19,850 nucleotides of DNA, taken from contig CALDJI010000123.1 of NCBI GenBank assembly GCA_937901805.1, positions 1 through 19,850 on the forward strand, written 5' to 3'. The position numbers and the translations under genes are program-made. Of this stretch, positions 7,244-16,234 are shown one piece after another. Origin of the DNA: an uncultured Clostridia bacterium. GTDB lineage: Bacteria; Bacillota; Clostridia; Oscillospirales; Ruminococcaceae. The notes under the pieces were generated by a model, which saw nothing but the letters and a program-made list of their open reading frames with translations, did no database searches and was not told the DNA's origin. The stretch's first letter is position 1. The number at the start of each line of letters is the position of its first letter.

Positions 7244-8758
7244 TTATTCGTGTACAATCAGGGTTTTTCCATCCATCTCCGCCGGCTGTTCCAGACCGAG
7301 GATATCGAGCATGGTCGGGGCAATATCTGCAAGCCGTCCACCCTCTCGGAGTGTGCAGTCATATCCTACAACGACAAACGGAACCGGGTTAGTGGTATGG
7401 GCAGTGAACGGGGAACCGTCCGGCTCATACATCTTATCCGCATTGCCATGATCCGCAGTAATCAGGCAGGCGCCGCCCTTGGCAAGAACCGCATCCACAA
7501 TCTTTCCAACGCAGTCATCGACTGCTTCCACAGCTTTGACCGCCGCTTCAAATACGCCGGTATGGCCGACCATATCGCAGTTTGCATAATTGAGGATGAT
7601 GACGTCGTACTGATCAGACGCGATACGGGAGAGCAGCTCTTCCGTGACCTCATAAGCGCTCATCTGGGGCTGGAGGTCATAGGTTGCGACTTTCGGGGAG
7701 TTGATCAGCGCGCGATCCTCGCCCTCATAGGTCTTTTCCACGCCGCCGTTAAAAAAGAAGGTGACGTGCGCGTATTTTTCTGTTTCTGCAATCCGCAGCT
7801 GCTTTAACCCCTTGTTGGAAATATACTCGCCAAAGGTATTTTTGAGCGACTGTGGCTTGAAAGCCACCTGCACATTCGGCATTGTAGCGTCATACTGGGT
7901 CATGCAGACAAAGGTGAGCGGGAAGAGTTCCCGTACAAAACCGGTAAACTCCGGATCAACCAGAGTACGGGTAATCTCCCTCGCCCTGTCCGGACGGAAG
8001 TTGAAGAAGATGACGGAATCGTTTGCAGAGATTGTCCCCTCTTTTGCACAGACCGTCGGGACGACAAATTCATCCGTCACGCCGTCCGCATAGGATTTCT
8101 CCATGGTATCGATGGGGGAGGCGTTCTGGTTGCCTTCTCCCTTGACCATAGCATCATAGGCCTTGCCGACGCGTTCCCAACGGTTGTCGCGATCCATCGC
8201 ATAGTAGCGGCCCATTACAGTCGCAATTTTACCTACGCCGATCTCCTGAAGTTTGTTCTCCAGTTCCGCAATAAAGTCCTTTCCGGAAGTTGGGGGGACG
8301 TCGCGCCCGTCCATAAAGCAGTGGACATAGACTTTTTCCAGCCCGTTCTTTTTTGCCAGTTCCAGCAAGCCGTACAGATGGCTGTTGTGGCTGTGTACGC
8401 CGCCGTCTGAGAGAAGACCCATCAGGTGCAGGGCGCTGCCGCTGCGCTTACAGTTTTCTACCGCGCTTAAAAACGCCTCATTGGAGAAGAAATCCCCATC
8501 GGCGATGGATTTGGTGATCCGAGTCAATTCTTGATAGACAATCCGGCCGGCACCGATGTTGGTGTGTCCGACCTCGCTGTTGCCCATCTGTCCGTCGGGA
8601 AGACCGACGTCCATCCCGGAAGCCCCGATGAGGGTTTTCGGATTGGAAGAGAAAATTTTATCAATGTTCTTTTTATCCGCTGCGTGGATGGCGTTGCCGT
8701 AATCCTCCGGATTATAGCCAAACCCATCCATAATCATAAGAACGAGTGGTTTTTTCAT
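7244..8758 (-). CDS. gpmI: 2,3-bisphosphoglycerate-independent phosphoglycerate mutase
   Basis: It interconverts 3- and 2-phosphoglycerate in glycolysis using two Mn2+ ions and a phosphoserine intermediate. Its 504 residues match the family length. The alkaline-phosphatase-like metal site starts at D11 (MIMDGFG). The catalytic serine is S61 in [10 protein letters not shown]. The phosphotransferase insert holds SDGGVHSH (117-124), MDGRDVPP (149-156) and [14 protein letters not shown] (183-196). The C-terminal metal motifs are [12 protein letters not shown] and ITADHGNAD (433-441). It is the last of three minus-strand glycolytic genes, following pgk and tpiA, with a hairpin between tpiA and gpmI. 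Identification is secure. Confidence 0.97.
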   Translation of the reverse strand: MKKPLVLMIMDGFGYNPEDYGNAIHAADKKNIDKIFSSNPKTLIGASGMDVGLPDGQMGNSEVGHTNIGAGRIVYQELTRITKSIADGDFFSNEAFLSAVENCKRSGSALHLMGLLSDGGVHSHNSHLYGLLELAKKNGLEKVYVHCFMDGRDVPPTSGKDFIAELENKLQEIGVGKIATVMGRYYAMDRDNRWERVGKAYDAMVKGEGNQNASPIDTMEKSYADGVTDEFVVPTVCAKEGTISANDSVIFFNFRPDRAREITRTLVDPEFTGFVRELFPLTFVCMTQYDATMPNVQVAFKPQSLKNTFGEYISNKGLKQLRIAETEKYAHVTFFFNGGVEKTYEGEDRALINSPKVATYDLQPQMSAYEVTEELLSRIASDQYDVIILNYANCDMVGHTGVFEAAVKAVEAVDDCVGKIVDAVLAKGGACLITADHGNADKMYEPDGSPFTAHTTNPVPFVVVGYDCTLREGGRLADIAPTMLDILGLEQPAEMDGKTLIVHE

Positions 8759-8797
8759 AATATCCCGCCTTTCTATCCGGCAAATTTCTTACAAAAA

Positions 8798-8831
8798 GTC
8801 CCGGCCGCCTCTGCCGGAAGGCAGCCGGGAC
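8798..8831 (-). terminator. Hairpin between tpiA and gpmI
   Basis: GTCCCGGC (8798-8805) pairs with GCCGGGAC (8824-8831). On the minus strand TTTTT follows. It lies about ten bases after the tpiA stop and looks like a full intrinsic terminator or an attenuator. Confidence 0.75.
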
Positions 8832-8841
8832 CTGGAAAAAC

Positions 8842-9609
8842 CTATTTGGAAGCTGCCGCCACAATGACGGAGAAATCCTTTGCCTTCAGGGAAGCGCCGC
8901 CGATAAGGCCACCGTCCACATCCGGCTGGGCGAGGAGCTCTTCTGCATTGCCCGCATTCATGGAACCACCGTATTGGACAACTGCTTTCTCCGCTACAGA
9001 TTCCCCATAGAGAGCTTTGATGGTTTCACGGATGGTATGGTTGACCTCGTTCGCCTGTTCTGCGGTTGCGGTTTTGCCGGTGCCGATTGCCCAGACCGGC
9101 TCATAGGCGATAATGACTTTTTCCATCTCCTGTGCGGAGACGCCGCCCAGCGCGATTTTGGTCTGCATAGCGACCAGCTCGGAGGTGATGCCCTGCTCGC
9201 GCTGTTCCAGGGTCTCTCCAACGCAGAGGATGACAGTCAGGCCGGCATCCAATGCCGCGCGGACACGCTGATTAACGGTGACATCGGTCTCGCCAAAATA
9301 CTGGCGTCTCTCAGAGTGGCCGATGATGACGTATTCCACACCCATCTCGGTGAGCATCTGCGCGGAAATTTCCCCGGTGAACGCGCCGGAATTTGCCCAG
9401 TGGCAGTTTTCCGCGCCGATTTTAATATTGGAACCCTTTGCTGTCTCAATTGCAGCGGCAAGGTCGGTATAGGGAACACAGAGGACAACGCCGCAGTCCG
9501 CATCTTTGACAAGCGGTTTCATTTCTTCAATCAGGGCTTTGGTCTGTACCTGTGTCTGATTCATCTTCCAGTTTCCGGCAATGATTGCTTTACGAACAGC
9601 TTTATTCAT
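8842..9609 (-). CDS. tpiA: Triosephosphate isomerase
   Basis: It interconverts dihydroxyacetone phosphate and glyceraldehyde 3-phosphate in the cytoplasm. At 255 residues it is a standard single-domain TIM barrel. The active site is complete: N13 and K15 (AGNWKMN), H98 (IIGHSERR), general base E170 and the flexible loop [15 protein letters not shown] (169-182), and the phosphate-binding YGGSMN (213-218). AAAAGGGG upstream serves as the ribosome binding site. It lies between pgk and gpmI on the same strand, with hairpins on both sides. No strong promoter fits between the pgk hairpin and the start, so it probably depends on read-through. Confidence 0.97.
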   Translation of the reverse strand: MNKAVRKAIIAGNWKMNQTQVQTKALIEEMKPLVKDADCGVVLCVPYTDLAAAIETAKGSNIKIGAENCHWANSGAFTGEISAQMLTEMGVEYVIIGHSERRQYFGETDVTVNQRVRAALDAGLTVILCVGETLEQREQGITSELVAMQTKIALGGVSAQEMEKVIIAYEPVWAIGTGKTATAEQANEVNHTIRETIKALYGESVAEKAVVQYGGSMNAGNAEELLAQPDVDGGLIGGASLKAKDFSVIVAAASK

Positions 9610-9649
9610 GTCTGATAATCCCCTTTTTCTGTTTTATCTGGTATTTGCA

Positions 9650-9682
9650 AAAAAGGCACGGCAGCTGGTACCGTGCCTTTTT
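9650..9682 (-). terminator. Hairpin between pgk and tpiA
   Basis: AAAAAGGCACGG (9650-9661) and CCGTGCCTTTTT (9671-9682) form a perfect 12-pair stem around a nine-base loop. A T-run follows on the minus strand. It lies 14 bases after the pgk stop. Confidence 0.8.
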
Positions 9683-9696
9683 CAAAGCATATTGAT

Positions 9697-10887
9697 TTAT
9701 TTGTCGTTAAGGCAGGAGATGCCCGGAAGGTCTTTCCCTTCGAGGAACTCGAGGGAAGCGCCGCCGCCGGTGGAGATATGGGACATCTTATCTGCAAAGC
9801 CGAGCTTTGTAACTGCTGCGACCGAATCGCCGCCGCCGACAATGGAGATAGCGCCGCTCTCTGCAATCGCGCGTGCAATGGCAAGCGTACCCTCTGCAAA
9901 CGGGGCGAACTCAAATACGCCCATTGGTCCGTTCCAGATAACCGTACCAGCGCCTTTGACCGCTTCGCAGAATTTTTCGATGGTCTTCGGGCCGATATCC
10001 ATGCCCATCCAGCCGTCCGGGATATTGTCAGAATCGACAACCTTATGCTCCGCATCCTCTGCAAAGTGAGTGCTGATCATGTTGTCAACCGGCAGAAGGA
10101 AGTTGACACCTTTCGCCTCTGCCTTTGCAAGCATCTCTTTTGCAAGTTCGACCTTGTCGTCCTCGCAGATGGAATCGCCGACTGTATAGCCCTTTGCTTT
10201 GAAGAAAGTATAGGCCATACCGCCGCCGACAATCAAGGTGTCGACTTTCTCGATCAGGTTTTCAATGACGCCGATTTTATCGGAAACTTTTGCACCGCCG
10301 AGGATGGCGACGAGCGGGCGTTTCGGAGCTTCCAGTGCGCCGCCCATGAAGTTAATCTCTTTCTGGATGAGGTAGCCGCAAGCAGCCGGGAGATAGTCGG
10401 CAACGCCGGCAGTGGAAGCATGTGCCCGATGTGCTGCGCCGAACGCATCATTGACATAGAGTTCTGCAAGGGAAGCGAGTTCCTTTGCAAAAGCCGGATC
10501 GTTTTTCTTCTCCTCTTTATGGTAGCGGACGTTTTCAAGGAGCATAACGTCGCCGTCATTGAGGGAGGCTGCGAGTTTCTTCGCATCTTCACCGATAACG
10601 TCCTTTGCCATCTTAACTTCTTTTCCAAGCAGTTCGGAAAGGCGTTTTGCTACCGGAGCAAGGGAGAATTCCGGCTCCCAGCCCTCTTTTGGACGGCCAA
10701 GATGAGAGCAGAGGATGACACGCGCATTGTGGTCAACCAGATATTTAATGGTCGGCATAGCGGCAACGATTCTCTTATCGTTGGTGATCACGCCTTCTTT
10801 GAGAGGGACGTTGAAGTCACAGCGGACAAGTACTTTCTTGCCGGCTACGTCAAAATCTTCAATGGACTTTTTGTTCAGAGAGGTCAT
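9697..10887 (-). CDS. pgk: Phosphoglycerate kinase
   Basis: It transfers the acyl phosphate of 1,3-bisphosphoglycerate to ADP, the first ATP-forming step of glycolysis. The 396-residue length is normal for a bacterial single-domain-pair PGK. The N-terminal substrate domain shows VRCDFNVPL (21-29) and SHLGRPKEG (61-69). The central [10 protein letters not shown] motif follows near residue 200. The C-terminal nucleotide domain has the phosphate-binding GGGDSVAA (351-358) and STGGGAS (372-378). It is first in the pgk-tpiA-gpmI block. gap and eno are not in the window. The ribosome binding site (GAAAGGGTG) is modest. Confidence 0.97.
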   Translation of the reverse strand: MTSLNKKSIEDFDVAGKKVLVRCDFNVPLKEGVITNDKRIVAAMPTIKYLVDHNARVILCSHLGRPKEGWEPEFSLAPVAKRLSELLGKEVKMAKDVIGEDAKKLAASLNDGDVMLLENVRYHKEEKKNDPAFAKELASLAELYVNDAFGAAHRAHASTAGVADYLPAACGYLIQKEINFMGGALEAPKRPLVAILGGAKVSDKIGVIENLIEKVDTLIVGGGMAYTFFKAKGYTVGDSICEDDKVELAKEMLAKAEAKGVNFLLPVDNMISTHFAEDAEHKVVDSDNIPDGWMGMDIGPKTIEKFCEAVKGAGTVIWNGPMGVFEFAPFAEGTLAIARAIAESGAISIVGGGDSVAAVTKLGFADKMSHISTGGGASLEFLEGKDLPGISCLNDK

Positions 10888-10908
10888 GAAAAAGCACCCT
10901 TTCGTTTT

Positions 10909-10938
10909 TTGATAGAGTTGAGTCCTCTTTTTTGTTAA
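10909..10938 (-). promoter_or_regulatory. Candidate promoter of pgk
   Basis: On the minus strand TTAACA (10938-10933) and TATCAA (10914-10909) are 18 bases apart, about 20 bases before the pgk start. The rest of this 293-base gap contains only small hairpins, such as GGGG-ACAAA-CCCC at 11002-11014, and the hndD terminator. Confidence 0.35.
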
Positions 10939-11135
10939 TCTTACAACGATTTTATTTTATCTCATGAAGCCGCCTTTTGCAAGTGGCAGAGCAAGAAAAA
11001 AGGGGACAAACCCCTATCTTTTCCCACAAAATTTGTATGCGGGCGGTTTCCAGCGCAAAACCCCCTAAAAATTGTGCTTATTTACGGAACCGCCTGCGAA
11101 AAAAGGCGTCCCAAACGGGAGACCCTTCAAAAAAA

Positions 11136-11168
11136 CAGCCCCACCCCAAAATCGATGGGATGGGGCTG
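11136..11168 (-). terminator. Terminator of the hydrogenase operon
   Basis: CAGCCCCA and TGGGGCTG form the base of a long stem with a CCC/GGG extension. On the minus strand seven T residues follow. It lies about 12 bases after the hndD stop. Confidence 0.88.
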
Positions 11169-11180
11169 CAACATTCATTT

Positions 11181-12923
11181 TTAGTGGCGATTGCGCTTGA
11201 CATAGGTGGTGTGGAGAATCTCATGCGCCTTATGGCTGCCCGGCTCGCCGAAGAAAGAATCGTAGAGTTCCTTGACGACAGGGCTTTCATGGGATTTTCT
11301 CAGCGGAAGGTTGCGGTCTTCCTCGTAAAGGGCTTTTGCACGCAGACCCTTGAGATCCACAAAGTTACGCACGCTGGCCGGCTGGATAGGTTGACCGCCG
11401 CCGTTGACGCATCCGCCCGGGCAGGCCATGACTTCAATGAAATGGTACTGCTTTTTACCGTCGCGGACGTCCTCCAGGACTTTTTTTGCGTTGGCAAGGC
11501 CGGAAACGACAGCCACGTTGACTTTCATACCCGCAACCTCATAGGAGGCTTCTTTGATGCCTTTCGTTCCGCGGACTTCCTCAAACTCAAGCTTATCGAG
11601 CTGTTCACCGGTCAGTTCCTCGACTGCGGTTCTCAAAGCAGCTTCCATCACTCCGCCGGTCGCACCGAAAATAGCTCCCGCGCCGGTGGTAATGCCCAGA
11701 GGAGCGTCAAACTCCTCGTCCGGGAGCTGGGTAAAGAGCAGGCCGGCATGGTCAATCATCGCAGCGAGTTCCCTGGTGGTCAGGGCAAAGTCGACATCCG
11801 GAACGCCTGCGGCGCTCTGGTCGTCGCGCTTGCATTCAAATTTCTTTGCCGTACAGGGCATAATGCTGACGACCACGATATCTTTCGGGTCGATCCCCTC
11901 TTTCTGCGCATACCAGGTCTTTGCCACCGCGCCGAACATCTGCTGCGGGGACTTGCAGGAGGAGAGGTTGTCGAGGAAATCCGGGAATTTATGCTCACAG
12001 AATTTGACCCAGCCCGGAGAGCAGGAGGTGATAATCGGCAGTTTTCCGCCGTTTTTCACGCGGTCAATAAACTCGTGCGCTTCTTCCAGGATGGTGAGAT
12101 CTGCGCCGACGTCGGTGTCGTAGACCTTGTCAAAGCCCAGCCTGCGCAGGGCTGCGACCATCTTGCCCTTGACGTTGGTGCCAATCGGCATGCCGAAGCA
12201 CTCGCCCAGAGTGACGCGGATGGATGGCGCTGTGTTGACAATGACATGCTTAGTTGGATCGGCAATTGCCTCCAGGACTTTTGCGGTGTCGTCCTTTTCC
12301 GAAAGGGCGCCGGTCGGGCAGACGGCGATACATTGGCCGCAGGAGACGCAGGCAGTGGAGCCGAGCGGCTGCTCGAATGCACACGCGATATGGGTATGGA
12401 ACCCGCGCTCGTTGGCTCCGATGACGCCGACGGACTGGTTGGCGCGGCAGGCAGCAACACAGCGGCGGCAAAGGATACACTTATTGTTGTCGCGATACAT
12501 ATGGACTGCGGAATCATCGATTTCATACTCTGGATTTTCACCTTTGAAATAGTGGGCATCCTCAATCTTATAGTCGCGGCAGAGTTTCTGAAGCTCACAG
12601 TTCCCGCTCCGGACACAGGACAGGCACTCCTGTTTGTGGGTGGAGAGGATGAGTTCCAAAGTCTGTTTTCTGGATTTTAAAACTTTTGGGGAATTGGTCA
12701 GAACCTCCATTCCCTCATTGACCGGATAGACGCAGGAAGCGACCAGGCTTCTGGCGCCTTTGACTTCCACAACGCAGATACGGCAGGCGCCGATTTCATT
12801 GATCTCCTTGAGATAGCAGAGCGTCGGGATTTCAATTCCAGCATAGCGGGCAGCTTCCAGGATGGTGCTGCCTGCCGGCACACTGCAGGGCATGCCGTTA
12901 ATTTTTATATTAACCATTTCCAT
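11181..12923 (-). CDS. hndD: [FeFe]-hydrogenase catalytic subunit
   Basis: It carries the H2-producing or -consuming H-cluster of a NAD-linked, probably electron-bifurcating hydrogenase. The 580 residues show, in order: a [2Fe-2S] domain (C36, C47, C50, C64); the His-Cys3 [4Fe-4S] site (H96, C100, C103, C109); two [4Fe-4S] ferredoxin motifs (C149-C159 and C192-C202); and the H domain with TSCSPGW (299-305), MPCTAKKFE (355-363) and MACPGGCVNGGGQP (499-512). The small C-terminal domain ends the protein. AAGGAGG lies 11 bases upstream of the chosen ATG; a second ATG two codons on is possible. It is last in a five-gene operon, 20 bases after hndC. The names hydA or hymC would also fit. Confidence 0.96.
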   Translation of the reverse strand: MEMVNIKINGMPCSVPAGSTILEAARYAGIEIPTLCYLKEINEIGACRICVVEVKGARSLVASCVYPVNEGMEVLTNSPKVLKSRKQTLELILSTHKQECLSCVRSGNCELQKLCRDYKIEDAHYFKGENPEYEIDDSAVHMYRDNNKCILCRRCVAACRANQSVGVIGANERGFHTHIACAFEQPLGSTACVSCGQCIAVCPTGALSEKDDTAKVLEAIADPTKHVIVNTAPSIRVTLGECFGMPIGTNVKGKMVAALRRLGFDKVYDTDVGADLTILEEAHEFIDRVKNGGKLPIITSCSPGWVKFCEHKFPDFLDNLSSCKSPQQMFGAVAKTWYAQKEGIDPKDIVVVSIMPCTAKKFECKRDDQSAAGVPDVDFALTTRELAAMIDHAGLLFTQLPDEEFDAPLGITTGAGAIFGATGGVMEAALRTAVEELTGEQLDKLEFEEVRGTKGIKEASYEVAGMKVNVAVVSGLANAKKVLEDVRDGKKQYHFIEVMACPGGCVNGGGQPIQPASVRNFVDLKGLRAKALYEEDRNLPLRKSHESPVVKELYDSFFGEPGSHKAHEILHTTYVKRNRH

Positions 12924-12943
12924 GTGATTGGTACCCTCCTTGC

Positions 12944-14731
12944 TTACTGTTTGCTGATTGCGCCGAACTTACATTTCTCCATACAAGCACCGCACTTGAC
13001 GCACTTCTTCTGGTCAATGACATGCGGATGTTTGACGGTGCCCTCAATTGCAGAAGCAGGGCAGGTACGAGCACACAGCGTACAGCCTTTGCACTTCGCC
13101 GGGTCAATGGTATAGCTGAGCAGATTCTTACAAACGCCGGCCGGGCATTTTTTATCCTTAATATGTGCGACATACTCATCCCTGAAATAACGGAGTGTGG
13201 ACAAAACCGGGTTTGGGGCAGTCTGTCCGAGACCGCACAGGGCATTTTCCTTGATGTAGTAGCAGAGTTCTTCCAGCTTGTCGAGATCTTCCATTTCACC
13301 ATTGCCTTTGGTGATCTTATCCAGGATCTCAAGCAGTCTCTTTGTACCAATACGGCAGGGGGGGCATTTTCCGCAGGATTCTTCGACCGTGAATTCCAGG
13401 AAGAATTTTGCGATGTCAACCATACAGGTATCTTCGTCCATGACAATCAAACCGCCGGAGCCCATCATGGAGCCGATGGAGAGCAGATTGTCATAGTCAA
13501 TTTCAATATCAAAGAAGGATTCCGGGATACAGCCGCCGGACGGGCCGCCGGTCTGAGCCGCCTTAAATTTCTTACCGTTCGGGATGCCGCCGCCGATTTC
13601 CTCTACGATTTCGCGCAGGGTGGTGCCCATCGGAACCTCGACAAGGCCGGTATTATGGATTTTACCGCCGAGTGCAAAGACCTTGGTGCCCTTGGATTTC
13701 TCCGTACCAACTGAGTTGAACCACTCTGCCCCATGCAGGATAATCTGCGGGACATTCGCATAGGTTTCCACGTTGTTGAGGATGGTCGGCTTGCCGAACA
13801 GCCCCTTGACTGCCGGGAACGGAGGCCTTGGACGCGGTTCGCCGCGTTTGCCCTCAATGGAGGTCATCAGAGCGGTTTCCTCACCGCAGACAAATGCGCC
13901 TGCGCCCAAACGGATATCGATATCAAAGTCAAAACCGGAACCGAGGATGTTTTTACCCAGCATGCCGATTTCTCTTGCTTCCTCAATTGCCTTGGAAAGG
14001 CGCTGGACGGCAATTGGGTACTCCGCACGGACATAGACATAGCCCTGGCTCGCGCCGATGGCATAGCCCGCGATCGTCATTGCCTCAATGACAACGTTCG
14101 GGTCGCCTTCCAGGATGGAACGATCCATAAATGCGCCGGGGTCGCCTTCATCCGCGTTGCAGCAGACATATTTCTGATCTGCCTGGTTGGCAGCGGCAAA
14201 GCTCCATTTTACGCCGGTCGGGAAGCCTGCGCCACCGCGCCCTCTCAAGCCGGAGTCCTTGACAATCTGGATAACCTGTTCCGGCGTGTACTCAGTCAGG
14301 CATTTTGCCAAAGCCTGGTAACCGTCGCGTGCAATGTACTCATTGATGTTTTCCGGATCAATGACGCCGCAGTTGCGCAGGGCGCTGCGGTGCTGCTTTT
14401 TGTAGAAATCCGTCTCGTTGAGGGATTTGATCCCATCCGGAGTGACAGTTTCCTGATAGAGGAGCCTGGTGACCACACGGCCCTTGAGCAGGTGCTCGGT
14501 CACGATTTCCGGGATATCCTCCGGCTTGACCATGCTGTAAAAGCTGCCTTCCGGGTATACAATCATAATCGGGCCGAGAGCGCACAGGCCAAAGCAGCCG
14601 GTTCTGACGACTTTGACTTCCTGTTCCAGGCCGTTTTTCTTAATCTCGTTTTCCAGCGTGTTTACGATAAGCTGGCTGCCGGAAGAAGTACAGCCAGTAC
14701 CGCCGCAGACAAGAACATGAGAACGATACAT
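12944..14731 (-). CDS. hndC: NADH-binding flavoprotein subunit of the hydrogenase (NuoF-like)
   Basis: This 595-residue subunit exchanges electrons between NAD(H) and the hydrogenase through FMN. An N-terminal thioredoxin-like [2Fe-2S] domain has C9, C14, C46 and C50. The NuoF core shows the FMN/NADH loop GLRGRGGAGFPTG (161-173), CNADEGDPGAF, GAGAFVCGEETALM and ESCGKCPPCRIGT (C453, C456, C459, with C499 completing a [4Fe-4S] site). Two C-terminal ferredoxin motifs follow (C547-C557 and C577-C587). The start is supported by AGAAGGAGG, placed in the 17-base gap after hndB. Orthologues are HndC and HydB in bifurcating hydrogenases. Confidence 0.95.
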   Translation of the reverse strand: MYRSHVLVCGGTGCTSSGSQLIVNTLENEIKKNGLEQEVKVVRTGCFGLCALGPIMIVYPEGSFYSMVKPEDIPEIVTEHLLKGRVVTRLLYQETVTPDGIKSLNETDFYKKQHRSALRNCGVIDPENINEYIARDGYQALAKCLTEYTPEQVIQIVKDSGLRGRGGAGFPTGVKWSFAAANQADQKYVCCNADEGDPGAFMDRSILEGDPNVVIEAMTIAGYAIGASQGYVYVRAEYPIAVQRLSKAIEEAREIGMLGKNILGSGFDFDIDIRLGAGAFVCGEETALMTSIEGKRGEPRPRPPFPAVKGLFGKPTILNNVETYANVPQIILHGAEWFNSVGTEKSKGTKVFALGGKIHNTGLVEVPMGTTLREIVEEIGGGIPNGKKFKAAQTGGPSGGCIPESFFDIEIDYDNLLSIGSMMGSGGLIVMDEDTCMVDIAKFFLEFTVEESCGKCPPCRIGTKRLLEILDKITKGNGEMEDLDKLEELCYYIKENALCGLGQTAPNPVLSTLRYFRDEYVAHIKDKKCPAGVCKNLLSYTIDPAKCKGCTLCARTCPASAIEGTVKHPHVIDQKKCVKCGACMEKCKFGAISKQ

Positions 14732-14747
14732 CTATTTTACCTCCTTC

Positions 14748-15116
14748 TTAGGCGTTCGCACCAATGGTGTATTCGGTTACCGGTGTTCCGCCGGCAACGT
14801 GCTCTTTGATGATTCTGCGCGCCTTTTCCGGGGTTACTTTGACATAGGTTACTTTTTCCTTGCCCGGGACAAAGACTTCGACAATGGGTTCATACTGGCA
14901 GATACCCATGCAGCCGGTCTGGGTAACCACAACATTTTCCACTGTTTCCTGAGAGAGTTCGTCCAAAACCGCCGTGACGACTTCTCTTGCGCCCGCTGCG
15001 ATCCCGCAGGTAGCCATTCCAATTTCAACCTTAATCTTTTCATGATTGTCCTGACGGATGGAGACATCCCCCTGGTACTTATCACGGATTTGCTGTAATT
15101 CAGCAAGACTTTTCAT
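14748..15116 (-). CDS. hndB: HndB-like thioredoxin-fold [2Fe-2S] subunit
   Basis: This 122-residue protein resembles HndB and the N-terminal domain of HndC. It has an N-terminal helix (MKSLAELQQIRDKY), the motif MATCGIAAGARE (C37) and QTGCMGICQYEPIVEV (C69, C73). Only three cysteines are present, whereas four-cysteine thioredoxin-like ferredoxins use C-x(n)-C...C-x3-C. The cluster may use another ligand, or the protein may play a structural role. Its start lies inside the 3' end of the HATPase gene (17-base overlap) with a GGAGG site there, so the two are probably translationally coupled. Confidence 0.88.
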   Translation of the reverse strand: MKSLAELQQIRDKYQGDVSIRQDNHEKIKVEIGMATCGIAAGAREVVTAVLDELSQETVENVVVTQTGCMGICQYEPIVEVFVPGKEKVTYVKVTPEKARRIIKEHVAGGTPVTEYTIGANA

Positions 15117-15660
15117 TTTCTTCTACACCTCCGCGGATGATTTGTGTCTGTTCCTCTATGTATTTTGCCAGAAAAATAACAACCTCCGGCGTGCTGAGAG
15201 GCACGCCCTGCAAACTTTCCAAAATCTGCGCCGTATCCATGGAAAACCGCCGGCTTTCCCTGCTTGCCGTCAGGCAAAACCGGACGTTTTCATTTCCTGC
15301 AATCAGCGCCGCCATGGTATCGCCGAGATTTCCAAGCGGCGGGCAGTCAACGTGGTTTATGCAAAACATCCCGATAACTGTGGTTCCTTCTCCCACACAG
15401 GAGATGAGAGAGGCGGTTCCGCCTGTCTGCTCACAGGCCATCCGAAACAGAGGGAGGCCAAAGCCGCCCTGTCCTGCCCTAGTCGTATAAAAAGGGGAAA
15501 ACGCTTTTTCACATTGCTCTCTGTCCATGCCGCAGCCGTCGTCCCGGATCGCCAGTGTCAGGAGATCCCCTTTCCATGCTAGGGAAACCGTCACCTGGGT
15601 ACAGCCGGCCCGGAGAGAATTCTGCACCAAATCCAGCAGATACAGCGAAAGATCCTGCAT
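15100..15660 (-). CDS. HATPase_c (histidine-kinase-like ATPase) protein in the hydrogenase operon
   Basis: This 186-residue soluble protein has a GHKL ATP-binding fold in its first 100 residues: N-box LDLVQNSLRAG (9-19, N14), G1 box DDGCGM (40-45), F-box-like FSPFYTT (54-60) and G2 box GQGGFGLPL (63-71). There is no HisKA dimerisation helix, no phospho-accepting histidine and no membrane segment. The C-terminal 80 residues are not recognisable, but contain a helix resembling a small cap. It sits five bases after hndA and overlaps hndB. Comparable ATPase genes are known in clostridial hydrogenase clusters, with an unclear role. It could be a kinase of a protein serine, as in SpoIIAB/RsbW, or an assembly factor. 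This is inference. Confidence 0.82.
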   Translation of the reverse strand: MQDLSLYLLDLVQNSLRAGCTQVTVSLAWKGDLLTLAIRDDGCGMDREQCEKAFSPFYTTRAGQGGFGLPLFRMACEQTGGTASLISCVGEGTTVIGMFCINHVDCPPLGNLGDTMAALIAGNENVRFCLTASRESRRFSMDTAQILESLQGVPLSTPEVVIFLAKYIEEQTQIIRGGVEENEKSC

Positions 15661-15665
15661 GGGGG

Positions 15666-16163
15666 TTATGCCTGATATTTTTCCAGGATACCCGGGATAT
15701 CATCCGGGGTCAGACGGCCGTAAACATCGTCATTGATGGTGATAACGGGAGCCAGGCCGCACGCGCCGATGCAACGGCATGCTTCCAGCGAGAACTTCCC
15801 GTCCGGGGTACATTCTCCGCCCTTAATGCCCAATGTCTGCTGCAGCTTGTCAAACACATCGCCGGAGCCCTTGACATAGCAGGCCGTCCCCAAGCAGACA
15901 GAAACCTTGTATTCGCCTTTTGGGTTGAGAGCAAACTGGGAATAGAAGGTAGAGACCCCATAGACCTCTTCCAGGGGAACCCCAAGACCGTCTGCGATCA
16001 TTTTCTGTACTTCGATAGGAAGGTACCCATAGATATCCTGTGCTTTTTGCAGCACCGGCATCAGGGCGCCCTTGTCCTGTTTGTGTTCGGCAATCACCTG
16101 CATCAACTGTTCTTCCTGTTCCTTTGTGCCGCGGAACGGAATCTTTGATATCGTACTCGCCAT
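15666..16163 (-). CDS. hndA: NuoE-like [2Fe-2S] subunit of the hydrogenase
   Basis: This 165-residue subunit has the NuoE plan: an N-terminal helical bundle (about 15-80, with LQKAQDIYGYLP and VYGVSTFYSQF) and a thioredoxin-like ferredoxin domain with cluster ligands C90, C95, C131 and C135 (CLGTAC and CRCIGAC). It passes electrons within the NADH-linked part of the complex. It is the first gene of the operon hndA-HATPase-hndB-hndC-hndD. AAGGAGG at 16178-16172 supports the start. A Rex-like operator overlaps the leader 21 bases upstream of the start. Confidence 0.94.
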   Translation of the reverse strand: MASTISKIPFRGTKEQEEQLMQVIAEHKQDKGALMPVLQKAQDIYGYLPIEVQKMIADGLGVPLEEVYGVSTFYSQFALNPKGEYKVSVCLGTACYVKGSGDVFDKLQQTLGIKGGECTPDGKFSLEACRCIGACGLAPVITINDDVYGRLTPDDIPGILEKYQA

Positions 16164-16184
16164 CGTGTGAACCTCCTTGAACTA

Positions 16185-16202
16185 TTGTTAAAAACATAAC
16201 AA
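16185..16202. promoter_or_regulatory. Rex operator in the hydrogenase leader
   Basis: TTGTTAAAAACATAACAA has perfect 6-base inverted arms and differs from the clostridial Rex consensus TTGTTAA-N4-TTAACAA at only one arm position. It lies about +17 to +34 from the predicted start, suited to repression when NADH is low. Confidence 0.7.
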
Positions 16203-16225
16203 ACTAATCCATCATGCCATAGGTT

Positions 16226-16234
16226 AGTATATCA
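16226..16234 (-). promoter_or_regulatory. Extended -10 promoter of the hydrogenase operon
   Basis: TGATATACT on the minus strand is a TGn extended -10 with the TATACT hexamer at 16231-16226. The -35 position has only a weak match (TAGCAA). Another -10-like TATAAT lies upstream at 16308-16303. Confidence 0.5.

Noticed and set aside
10931..10947. TTGTTAATCTTACAA as a Rex site upstream of pgk
   Set aside because: The spacing between the half-sites is three bases rather than the six seen in Rex operators (with these arms), so the symmetry does not fit.
10977..12680. Long open frame (567 codons) on the plus strand opposite hndD
   Set aside because: It lies antisense to a hydrogenase subunit with all family motifs; its translation shows no recognisable domain. 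It is a codon-bias shadow. The same applies to long frames opposite pgk (9673-10938) and hndC (13733-14809).
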